From positions 1 through 16,438 of the forward strand of contig DCXP01000051.1 of NCBI GenBank assembly GCA_002327725.1: 16,438 nt of DNA, given 5' to 3'. The stretch's first letter is position 1. Each line of letters begins with the position of its first letter. Positions 1 to 6,571 of the stretch are shown here, piece after piece. Under the pieces are notes generated by a model. The model made no database searches, was not told the DNA's origin, and saw only the letters and a list, made by a program, of their open reading frames with translations. Position numbers and translations under genes: made by a program. This DNA is from Proteobacteria bacterium UBA2133. GTDB lineage: Bacteria; Pseudomonadota; Gammaproteobacteria; Arenicellales; UBA868.

Positions 1-278
1 CGTTACCTCACCAACAAACTAATCCGACGCAGGCTCCTCCAACAGCGCGAGGTCCGAAGATCCCCCGCTTTCCCCCGTAGGGCGTATGCGGTATTAGCCC
101 GGATTTCTCCGGGTTGTCCCCCTCTGTTGGGCAGATTCCTACGTGTTACTCACCCGTCCGCCACTCGTCGGCACCAAGGTCACCCCGAAGGGATCCCAGC
201 GGTCCGTTACCGTTCGACTTGCATGTGTTAGGCCTACCGCCAGCGTTCAATCTGAGCCAGGATCAAACTCTCCAGTTC
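1..278 (-). rRNA. rrs: 16S ribosomal RNA, 5' portion (partial)
   Basis: Read on the minus strand, this is the first ~280 nucleotides of a small-subunit rRNA. The universal 27F priming site is present at 252-271. Counting back from it as E. coli position 8 puts the mature 5' end near 278. Further in are the conserved stretch for a GTGAGTAACACGT-like segment (helix 8 region) and the helix ending in AATACCGCATACG, typical of Gammaproteobacteria. The gene runs off the left edge of the window, so the rest of the rrn operon is not visible. It lies downstream of tyrS on the same strand. The 5' end is inferred from alignment by eye and could be off by one or two bases. Confidence 0.97.
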
Positions 279-421
279 AAGATTGTTTCCGTCGGACAAA
301 GCAAAAGCCCTGCCTTCCGGAGCGCTTCTTTTCCATCCGGACTTTCATCAAGATGAAATTAAAGCGCACTACTGTTGTTCGGAATCAGACGCAAAAGCGC
401 CCACACAATCTGCCTGTAAAT

Positions 422-433
422 TGTTAAAGATCA
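422..433 (-). promoter_or_regulatory. rrn leader boxA antitermination site
   Basis: The minus strand reads TGATCTTTAACA, followed directly by ATTTA and then a segment close to the E. coli rrn leader (CAGATTGTGTGGGCGC). E. coli boxA is TGCTCTTTAACA, so 10 of 12 or more bases agree. This element recruits the NusB/NusE (S10) antitermination complex so that the long untranslated rRNA transcript escapes Rho. It sits about 150 nt before the mature 16S 5' end, as expected. Confidence 0.88.
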
Positions 434-469
434 GGACACACCCGGATAGGCTTGCCCAAAGAGGGCCGG

Positions 470-540
470 ATTATACAGATTCGCCATCGCCGGGGAAAGC
501 GATTTTTCGCATTATTTGGCTATTTTCTGCGATTTTGAGA
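470..540 (-). promoter_or_regulatory. rRNA operon promoter (P1-like) with UP element and GC-rich discriminator
   Basis: On the minus strand there is a perfect -10 TATAAT at 475-470. A weak -35, TTTCCC, lies at 498-493 with a 17-bp spacer. Upstream (about 501-540) is an A/T-tract-rich stretch with several AAAA runs, resembling an UP element that binds the alpha subunit C-terminal domain. Downstream of the -10 comes CCGGCCCTC, a GC-rich discriminator of the kind linked to ppGpp/DksA stringent control. Transcription would start near 463 and enter the boxA leader. The poor -35 compensated by a strong UP element is an inference. No second promoter was resolved between here and the tyrS stop. Confidence 0.8.
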
Positions 541-634
541 GAGCGGCGCCGGGGCGTTTTCCCGGGGCCGGGCGTCATCTTCACCCACTGCTGTAGATCC
601 CGCCTCGCAGGTGTTGAAATCTGAGGGTTTTACG

Positions 635-1852
635 TTAATCAATGCGGATTCTGGCAATCCGGCGCTTGCCGACCTGCAGGACGCCTTCAGTACCCGCCGG
701 GAGTATCGTTTTGGCGTCTTCAAGACGCTCGCCATCGAGGCGTACTGCCCCCTGGTTCACCAGGCGGATGGCTTCTGAGGTGCTGCTGGCGAGCCCCGCA
801 TCTTTTATGGCGTGGGCAAGCCCGAGGCCGTCTCCAGCTGATGCCAGTGTCTTCTGCTCAAGATCCTCCGGCACTGCCCCTTGCGAAAACCGCTCAATAA
901 AACGCTGCTCGGCCCGCTTGCCCTCGCCCGGAGCATGGAACCGGTCTACGATCTCCCGAGCAAGCTCAAATTTGACATCACGCGGGTTGGCTCCCGAGGC
1001 CACATCTGCGCGCAGCTTTTCGATATCACCCAGCGATTTAAAACTCAGCAGTTCAAAATAGCGCCACATCAGTTGGTCAGAGATAGACATCAGCTTGCCG
1101 AACATCTCGTCCGGAGCATCGGTGATGCCGACCGTATTGCCAAGAGACTTTGACATCTTCTGCACCCCGTCAAGACCTTCGAGTAAAGGCAGCGTGATCA
1201 CCACCTGGCTGGGCTGGCCGTACTGTTTCTGCAATTCCCGTCCCACAAGCAGGTTGAATTTCTGATCTGTCCCGCCCATCTCGATGTCGGTCTTGAGCGC
1301 GACCGAGTCGTAGCCCTGCATCAAGGGGTAGAGGAACTCGTGAATCGCTATCGGCTGGCCACTTTTGTAGCGGTTGGCGAAATCGTCCCGCTCCAGCATG
1401 CGTGCGACCGTATGCCGGGATGCCAACCGGATGACTCCCTCGGCGCCAAGCTCACTGCTCCACCGTGAGTTGAACTCGACCTGGGTCTTATCCGGATCGA
1501 GAATGCGAAAGACCTGTGATTTGTATGTGGTGGCGTTGGACTCGATTTCCTCCACCGTGAGCGGTGGACGGGTAACGTTCTTGCCACTGGGGTCGCCGAT
1601 CATCCCGGTGAAGTCACCAATCAGGAACACCACCTCGTGGCCCAGTTCCTGAAACTGGCGCATCTTGTTAATGATGACGGTGTGACCCAGATGAAGGTCT
1701 GGCGCCGTCGGATCGAAACCGACTTTGATCCGCAGCGGGCGATCAAAAGCCAGGCGTTGCAGCAGTTCCTCCTCGAGCAGGATCTCATCAACCCCGCGCT
1801 TGAGTTCTGCCAGCACGTCCTTAAGCGCGTCCTTGTCGTTACTCTTAGTCAT
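635..1852 (-). CDS. tyrS: Tyrosyl-tRNA synthetase
   Basis: This 405-residue class I aminoacyl-tRNA synthetase charges tRNA-Tyr with tyrosine using ATP in the cytoplasm. The Rossmann catalytic core comes first: the HIGH motif appears as HLGH at residues 54-57 within FDPTAPDLHLGH, and the second ATP motif KMSKS is at 232-236. The C-terminal ~60 residues (about 340-403) form an S4 RNA-binding domain (SEAIRLVNQGAVRLDGERL). Length and motif spacing fit the TyrZ-like type of about 400 residues found in Pseudomonas and relatives. The ATG at 1852 has no strong Shine-Dalgarno site upstream. It is immediately followed, in the same direction, by the rRNA promoter, so some read-through into rrn is possible. 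It is divergent from the M23 peptidase gene. Confidence 0.97.
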   Translation of the reverse strand: MTKSNDKDALKDVLAELKRGVDEILLEEELLQRLAFDRPLRIKVGFDPTAPDLHLGHTVIINKMRQFQELGHEVVFLIGDFTGMIGDPSGKNVTRPPLTVEEIESNATTYKSQVFRILDPDKTQVEFNSRWSSELGAEGVIRLASRHTVARMLERDDFANRYKSGQPIAIHEFLYPLMQGYDSVALKTDIEMGGTDQKFNLLVGRELQKQYGQPSQVVITLPLLEGLDGVQKMSKSLGNTVGITDAPDEMFGKLMSISDQLMWRYFELLSFKSLGDIEKLRADVASGANPRDVKFELAREIVDRFHAPGEGKRAEQRFIERFSQGAVPEDLEQKTLASAGDGLGLAHAIKDAGLASSTSEAIRLVNQGAVRLDGERLEDAKTILPAGTEGVLQVGKRRIARIRID

Positions 1853-2227
1853 TACCAGTCAATTCTACCCGACGACCTGAGCTCCTCGCGGCAGGTCTCG
1901 AACCGGGTGAACGGCAAAGACCGGGGTTGAAAGCCGCGTCACCGATGAAGCCTGCATACCCTATTAATGACTCGACTCGATAAGTTCCGGCGTCTCCGCG
2001 GCTGCTGGCTGTCCCCGCAACCTGGAAATTTCTGTTGAGGGCAAATGCTCACTCGAGCAGGCCATTCGTGACATCGCCATCTGCCCCGCACCCTTAAGAC
2101 TGCTCAACGCCTTGAACGCCGACTTTGCCCAAAAATACTTAAACGAAATGCAAGTTTGCCGGAAAGCGGAGATAACGGGTCACTTTCCAACCTGAGAATC
2201 GACTTTAAATGTGAATTACAAATTATT
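1853..2227. other. Divergent intergenic stretch without a convincing gene
   Basis: This region lies between the tyrS start and the M23 promoter. It must hold the tyrS promoter, but no clear -35/-10 pair was found on the minus strand. A minus-strand frame stays open from 2179 to 1964 (about 71 codons) and contains one ATG at 2080, giving a 38-residue peptide. It has no recognisable domain and no good ribosome site, so it is not called as a gene. There is no tRNA, large repeat or mobile-element end here. Confidence 0.5.
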
Positions 2228-2256
2228 TTGACGAATGATTAACGTGAAGGTAAATT
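2228..2256 (+). promoter_or_regulatory. Candidate sigma-70 promoter of the M23 peptidase gene
   Basis: TTGACG (5 of 6 matches to the -35 consensus) lies at 2228-2233 and TAAATT (4 of 6 to the -10) at 2251-2256, separated by exactly 17 bp in an AT-rich patch. Start of transcription would be near 2263. That leaves about 15 nt before ATG 2278 but about 39 nt before ATG 2302, which favours the second as the translation start. Seen by eye only. Confidence 0.5.
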
Positions 2257-2301
2257 ACCCCCTTCTTTCGGGCGCTTATGGCGCTTTTTTCTTGTCTTCT
2301 T

Positions 2302-3930
2302 ATGATCCGCAAGAGAACACCCACGTTCGGCAAAGACCTTCGGTATCTTTCCCGTCGTCCCAGAACGGGCCGAAGCCGCGTATTGGGCCACCCTTCCCAC
2401 TGGCTGGCTACCCTTGCGATCGCGATTGCCATCGGTATCTGGCTGGGCAGTTCCCCCGACGCTGCGGTCGAGCGCTCCTCCTCAACCCTTAAGAACCAGA
2501 TTCAGTTGGTGCTGGGACAGGATCCGGTCACCGCTCCAGAGACTCGCATCACAACGGGGGTCAGTCTCCTGCCGCCAATTGAAGGTTTCCAGGGCGTGGC
2601 CGCTATTGAAAAGCCAACGCCCGCAATCGGAGCAGTGGTAGGAGAAACAAAGAAGGAAAACGCAGAAGCAGAGAAAGAAGAAAAAGAAGTGACAGAAAGC
2701 GAGCCGCAAACCGTTTTACCCACTGCGGTAGATACCGAGGCTCATGCGCAACCTTCCCTGGCAACCGCCGCTGCCGTGACCGAGGCCGTTAGCGGCATGT
2801 TGGATAAAGCACCGGCCGAAGCACAGACTTCGGTTTCACCGCCTGAGCGCATTCCCTGGGAATCAGTACAGATTCGCAGCGGTGATTCCCTGGTTGGAAT
2901 TTTCAAGCGCATGGATCTCGGCATCGCTCAGGCGATTCGTATCAGCAAGGTGCCCGGGGCAAAGGCGCTCATCAATCTCCGAACCGGACCCTATCTGAAA
3001 ATTCAGCGAGACGGCGAAGCACTCGTTGCGCTGCAGTACCAGCCGGATATCAGCAGCTTCCTCCAGGTAACGGTGCACGACACCGGATTTGTTGCGCAAA
3101 CTATTGAACGCGCCTTCGATACTACGGAGCTTGAGGTCACGGTAGAAATTACTGACTCGCTGTATCAAAGCGCCCTGCGGGCCGGACTTCCCAACTCGGT
3201 TATCTACCGGGTGACGCAGATCTTTCAGTGGGAACTCGATTTTGACCGCGACGTTAAGTCGGGAGACCGACTGACCGTGATTTATGAAGAACGGTCGCTA
3301 GAAGGCCGGAAGGTCGGGAATGGACCGGTTCTGGCAGTGAGGCTGGAGAACGACGGCGTTGTGCGTCAGGCAATCCGGCATGTCAATGCTGATGGCAGCA
3401 GCGCCTATTACACGCCGCAAGGCAAGAGCCTGCAGCGCGCGTTCCTGCGCTCTCCGATCCCGGGTAGAGCCGTTACCTCCGGTTTCTCCTATAACCGCCT
3501 GCATCCGATTCTGAAGGTGCGAAGAGCGCATCTGGGCGTCGATTATGGTGCGCCACACGGAACGCCGGTCGTTGCGACAGCCGATGGAAAAGTTATTCGC
3601 GCCTCGCGCAAAGGAGGGTATGGCAAAACAATCATTCTCCGGCACGGACAGGACTACCGAACGCTCTATGCGCATCTTTCACGCTATGCAAAAAGCGTTC
3701 GCAAGGGTAAGTGGGTCAGGAAAGGCCAGGTCATCGGCTATGTTGGCTCGACGGGGCTCTCTACCGGTCCGCATCTGCATTACGAAATTCATGTCGCGGG
3801 GAAAGCCCGTAACCCGCGGTCGCTCAAACTGCCTCGGGCAGCATCCGTCGGCCGCAAAGACAAAGCGGGCTTTCTCAAGCACGCCGAGGTCTGGATAAGC
3901 CGCCTTGACGAGGCCTACCCATCTGCCTGA
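2302..3930 (+). CDS. M23 family murein endopeptidase with LysM/OapA-like domain (MepM-like)
   Basis: This is a membrane-anchored zinc metallopeptidase of about 542 residues, expected to cut peptidoglycan cross-links in the periplasm. Order of parts: a basic N-terminus; one membrane segment at about 34-53 (HWLATLAIAIAIGIWLG); an acidic, low-complexity linker rich in Glu/Lys/Ala (about 114-180); an OapA/LysM-like region beginning near residue 184 (VQIRSGDSLVGIFKRM); and a C-terminal LytM/M23 domain (about 400-500). Zinc ligands are H410 and D414 in HLGVD and H493 in HLH (491-493), with H458 in LYAHLS as the further active-site histidine. The start is uncertain: ATG 2278 is in frame and would add MALFSCLL, but 2302 gives a more natural basic N-terminus and leader. 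Neither has a clear Shine-Dalgarno site. anmK follows 54 bp downstream, probably co-transcribed and also serving wall turnover. Confidence 0.92.
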   Translation: MIRKRTPTFGKDLRYLSRRPRTGRSRVLGHPSHWLATLAIAIAIGIWLGSSPDAAVERSSSTLKNQIQLVLGQDPVTAPETRITTGVSLLPPIEGFQGVAAIEKPTPAIGAVVGETKKENAEAEKEEKEVTESEPQTVLPTAVDTEAHAQPSLATAAAVTEAVSGMLDKAPAEAQTSVSPPERIPWESVQIRSGDSLVGIFKRMDLGIAQAIRISKVPGAKALINLRTGPYLKIQRDGEALVALQYQPDISSFLQVTVHDTGFVAQTIERAFDTTELEVTVEITDSLYQSALRAGLPNSVIYRVTQIFQWELDFDRDVKSGDRLTVIYEERSLEGRKVGNGPVLAVRLENDGVVRQAIRHVNADGSSAYYTPQGKSLQRAFLRSPIPGRAVTSGFSYNRLHPILKVRRAHLGVDYGAPHGTPVVATADGKVIRASRKGGYGKTIILRHGQDYRTLYAHLSRYAKSVRKGKWVRKGQVIGYVGSTGLSTGPHLHYEIHVAGKARNPRSLKLPRAASVGRKDKAGFLKHAEVWISRLDEAYPSA

Positions 3931-3984
3931 CACGGGCAAGCCAAAAAAAGTTACGGGCCGTACGCTCCGCGCAAAGAACAACTG

Positions 3985-5067
3985 ATGGCACCGACCTTCA
4001 TCGGCCTGATGTCTGGCACGAGTGCTGATGCGGTGGACGGTGTCGCGGTGTCGTTCGACAACGGCGCAGTCAACATCCAGGCGACCCAGTCCGACCCCAT
4101 CTCGCCGTCGCTGCGCGAGCGCATCACTGACATCATGCGGGGGCGTGATGATCATCTTGATGCCCAGGCCGCGCTGGATGTCGACCTGTCACATGCCTTT
4201 GCGGATTGTGCCGAAAAACTGATCGCCCGGCTCGATGCACTGCCCCAGGCCATCGGCTGTCACGGACAGACAGTGCGCCACCGGCCGGAGAAAGGCTTCA
4301 CCGTACAGCTCGGCAGCGGGGCCTTTATTGCGACCCGGACTGGCGTGCCGACAGTGACGGATTTTCGGTCTGCGGATATTGCGCTGGGCGGGCAGGGTGC
4401 GCCGCTGGTCCCCGCGTTTCACCAGGACCTTTTCGGGTCTGACGAGGAAGACCGGGCGATCGTCAATATCGGCGGGATCGCCAATGTCACCCTGCTGCCA
4501 AAGGACGCATCGGTTAGCGGATTTGATACCGGCCCGGGTAACACCCTGCTGGACTACTGGTACCGCGAGCACCATGAGGGAGACTGGGATACCGACGGGG
4601 CCTGGTCCCTTACAGGAAAAGTTGATCAAGCGCTGCTTAAGAAACTGCTTTCAGACAAATACTTTTCCCAGCCTGCGCCAAAGTCTACGGGTCTGGAATA
4701 CTTCAGCCATGAGTGGCTTAAGGGGCGGCTGTCAGGGAATGAACACCCTCAGGATGTTCAGGCAATGCTTCGCGAATTGACCGCGGCCACGATCGCAGAT
4801 GCGATCACGAATAGACTGGCTCACGCGCGTACCGTTTATCTTTGCGGTGGCGGCGCACAAAACAAAGCGCTCAAAGACGCCATCCGCGCTTTATTGCCCA
4901 ATACCGACGTGACCAGCACCGCCCGTCTCGGAATTGAGCCTCAGTGGGTAGAGGCCTGCGCTTTTGCCTGGCTCGCGCGCCAACGCCTGGAAGGAAGACC
5001 GGGCAACCTGCCTTCGGTGACCGGTGCAAGCCGTGCAACCGTACTCGGCACACTGCACCAGCCCTAG
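3985..5067 (+). CDS. anmK: Anhydro-N-acetylmuramic acid kinase
   Basis: This cytoplasmic sugar kinase of 360 residues (E. coli AnmK is about 369) hydrolyses the 1,6-anhydro ring of anhMurNAc and phosphorylates it to MurNAc-6-phosphate, a step of peptidoglycan recycling. The ATP-binding signature GLMSGTS is at residues 7-13. HGQTVRH is at 93-99 and NIGGIANVT at 161-169. The catalytic aspartate is D181 in GFDTGPGN, matching the known catalytic Asp of the family. The segment after GLMSGTS reads ADAVDG instead of the more usual LDGVD, a mild variation. The M23 stop is in the same frame upstream and no earlier start exists, so ATG 3985 is secure. It converges on erpA with only 21 bp between the stops. 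No clear terminator was seen there. Confidence 0.96.
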   Translation: MAPTFIGLMSGTSADAVDGVAVSFDNGAVNIQATQSDPISPSLRERITDIMRGRDDHLDAQAALDVDLSHAFADCAEKLIARLDALPQAIGCHGQTVRHRPEKGFTVQLGSGAFIATRTGVPTVTDFRSADIALGGQGAPLVPAFHQDLFGSDEEDRAIVNIGGIANVTLLPKDASVSGFDTGPGNTLLDYWYREHHEGDWDTDGAWSLTGKVDQALLKKLLSDKYFSQPAPKSTGLEYFSHEWLKGRLSGNEHPQDVQAMLRELTAATIADAITNRLAHARTVYLCGGGAQNKALKDAIRALLPNTDVTSTARLGIEPQWVEACAFAWLARQRLEGRPGNLPSVTGASRATVLGTLHQP

Positions 5068-5088
5068 CGGTACTCTCAGAAGTAAGCC

Positions 5089-5427
5089 CTAGATTCCGAA
5101 CGAAGAGCCGCAGCCACAAGTTATAGCGGCGTTAGGGTTGTTTACGATGAACCGGGTGCCCATGAGGTCGTCGATGAAGTCGACTTCGGCACCGGACAGG
5201 TACTGCAGACTGAGCGGGTCCACAACGAGTTTGACGCCGCCGCGATCGAATTCGAGATCATCCGCCGCGCTCTCTTCCTCAAACTGGAAGCCATACTGGA
5301 ATCCAGAGCACCCTCCGCCCTGAATGTAGACCCTGAACCGCAATTCCGGGTTGGCTTTGGAGGCGATTAACGCGTTAAGCTGGCTGACTGCGCTTGCAGT
5401 AAGCTGTAATCCGCCGTCGTCGTTCAC
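5089..5427 (-). CDS. erpA: A-type iron-sulfur carrier protein ErpA
   Basis: This 112-residue HesB/IscA-family protein receives Fe-S clusters from the assembly scaffold and passes them to target enzymes; in E. coli ErpA is essential for isoprenoid synthesis enzymes. The three cluster-binding cysteines are C40 (GGGCSGFQYGF) and C104/C106 in the C-terminal TCGCGSSF. The Gly-Gly-Gly-Cys context and the ending are nearly the same as in E. coli ErpA. The start is GTG at 5427, because the frame upstream hits a stop without any ATG. It is the last gene of a minus-strand run behind argC (77-bp gap), which may hold a promoter of its own (a TAAAAT lies there without a good -35). The product could supply the radical SAM enzyme encoded two genes upstream; that link is inference. 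Confidence 0.95.
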   Translation of the reverse strand: MNDDGGLQLTASAVSQLNALIASKANPELRFRVYIQGGGCSGFQYGFQFEEESAADDLEFDRGGVKLVVDPLSLQYLSGAEVDFIDDLMGTRFIVNNPNAAITCGCGSSFGI

Positions 5428-5504
5428 GATAGGTATCTGGGTCGACCTGAATTTATCTACCGAGAGATTTTACCAGTACCACGGGCCTGGCAGGTACGAG
5501 AAAC

Positions 5505-6536
5505 TCACGGCCAAAGAGCGGCCGCCTGCAGGCCGTCTGTCTCCTCGAAACCAAACATCAGGTTCATGTTCTGTATGGCCTGACCCGCCGCGCCTTTCAC
5601 CAGATTATCCTCTACCACCAGGATGACAGCCGTACTGCCATCCTGAGGGCGGTGGCAGGCAATCCGCGCCGTGTTTGAGCCGCGAACGCTTCGGGTGTCC
5701 GGATGAGAACCCTCAGGCATGACATCCACAAAAGGCTCACCCGCGTAGCGCTCCCGGTAGAGTTCGGTCAGATCGATATCGGTGTCATTAAGTTGCACAT
5801 AGAGTGTTGCCTCAATACCCCGGATCATAGGGGCGAGATGCGGCACAAATGTGAGGCCCACTGACTCCCCGGCGACTTGGGTCAGGGCCTGACAGATCTC
5901 CGGAAGATGCCGATGCCCGGGCACTGCATAGGCCTTGAATGAATCGGAGGTCTCACACAGTAAGGTCGCCACCGAGGCACCGCGCCCGGCTCCGGATACG
6001 CCTGACTTGGCGTCGGCAATCAGCTGGCCAGGGTCAACCAGGCCTTCTTCGAGCAACGGTGTCAGGCCCAGAATCACAGACGTCGGGTAGCAGCCCGGAT
6101 TGGCAACAAGACGAGCGTCACGGATCCTCTCGCGGTTGATTTCGGGCAAGCCATAAACCGCCTCGGCCACGAGCTCAGGGCAGGCGTGTTCCAGTTGGTA
6201 CCACCTGGCCCACTCGCTGACGTCACGGATTCGAAAATCCGCAGAAAGATCAATCAGGCGCACGCCCTCCTCCATCAGAGCGGGAGCATGGGTCATGGCA
6301 ACGCCATTAGGCGTTGCCGTAAAGATGACATCACACCCTTCCAGACCTGCATCGTCCGGATCACAGAACCGAAGATCGGTGTGACCGCGCAAACTTGGGA
6401 AGACGTCGGCTACGGGCTTGCCCTTCTCTGAGCGCGAACTGATCGTTACCACCTCGGCACGCGGATGATCGACGAGCAGCCGCAATAACTCCACGCCGGT
6501 GTAACCGGTACCGCCAATGATGCCTGCCTTGATCAT
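5505..6536 (-). CDS. argC: N-acetyl-gamma-glutamyl-phosphate reductase
   Basis: This 343-residue enzyme carries out the NADPH-dependent reduction of N-acetylglutamyl-5-phosphate to the semialdehyde, the third step of arginine synthesis. The N-terminal nucleotide-binding motif GIIGGTGYTG is at residues 5-14. The catalytic cysteine is C149 in NPGCYPTS. The conserved HRHLPE and the C-terminal GFEETDGLQAAALWP ending are both present. The frame stays open 40 codons further upstream, into the radical SAM gene. ATG 6536 is chosen because the protein then begins MIKAGIIGG as in known ArgC proteins and leaves a 35-bp gap after the upstream stop codon. No strong Shine-Dalgarno site is visible. It is the middle gene of the run with the radical SAM enzyme and erpA. 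No ARG-box operator was recognised. Confidence 0.97.
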   Translation of the reverse strand: MIKAGIIGGTGYTGVELLRLLVDHPRAEVVTISSRSEKGKPVADVFPSLRGHTDLRFCDPDDAGLEGCDVIFTATPNGVAMTHAPALMEEGVRLIDLSADFRIRDVSEWARWYQLEHACPELVAEAVYGLPEINRERIRDARLVANPGCYPTSVILGLTPLLEEGLVDPGQLIADAKSGVSGAGRGASVATLLCETSDSFKAYAVPGHRHLPEICQALTQVAGESVGLTFVPHLAPMIRGIEATLYVQLNDTDIDLTELYRERYAGEPFVDVMPEGSHPDTRSVRGSNTARIACHRPQDGSTAVILVVEDNLVKGAAGQAIQNMNLMFGFEETDGLQAAALWP

Positions 6537-6571
6537 GGATGAATCCGCCAGATGAGAGACCGGTGCATATT

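Noticed and set aside
545..580. Very GC-rich inverted stretch after tyrS, possibly its terminator
   Set aside because: Only about 5 bp pair well (CCGGG/CCCGG) and no T-run follows on the minus strand, so I could not support a terminator.
520..735. Minus-strand 71-codon frame across the tyrS end and the rRNA promoter
   Set aside because: It overlaps the 3' end of tyrS in another frame and runs through the rrn upstream element; a shadow frame.
2272..2290. Hairpin GCGC-loop-GCGC followed by six T, like an intrinsic terminator
   Set aside because: The stem is only 4 bp, and it lies at or before the start of the M23 gene, where a terminator would make little sense; kept only as a remark on the leader.
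3679..4155. Minus-strand 158-codon frame opposite the M23/anmK junction
   Set aside because: It lies antisense to two well supported genes and shows no domain; typical antisense frame in GC-rich DNA.
5474..5495. GTACC/GGTAC inverted pair between argC and erpA
   Set aside because: Five-base arms with a 12-base centre and no T-tract; not enough to call a terminator or operator.
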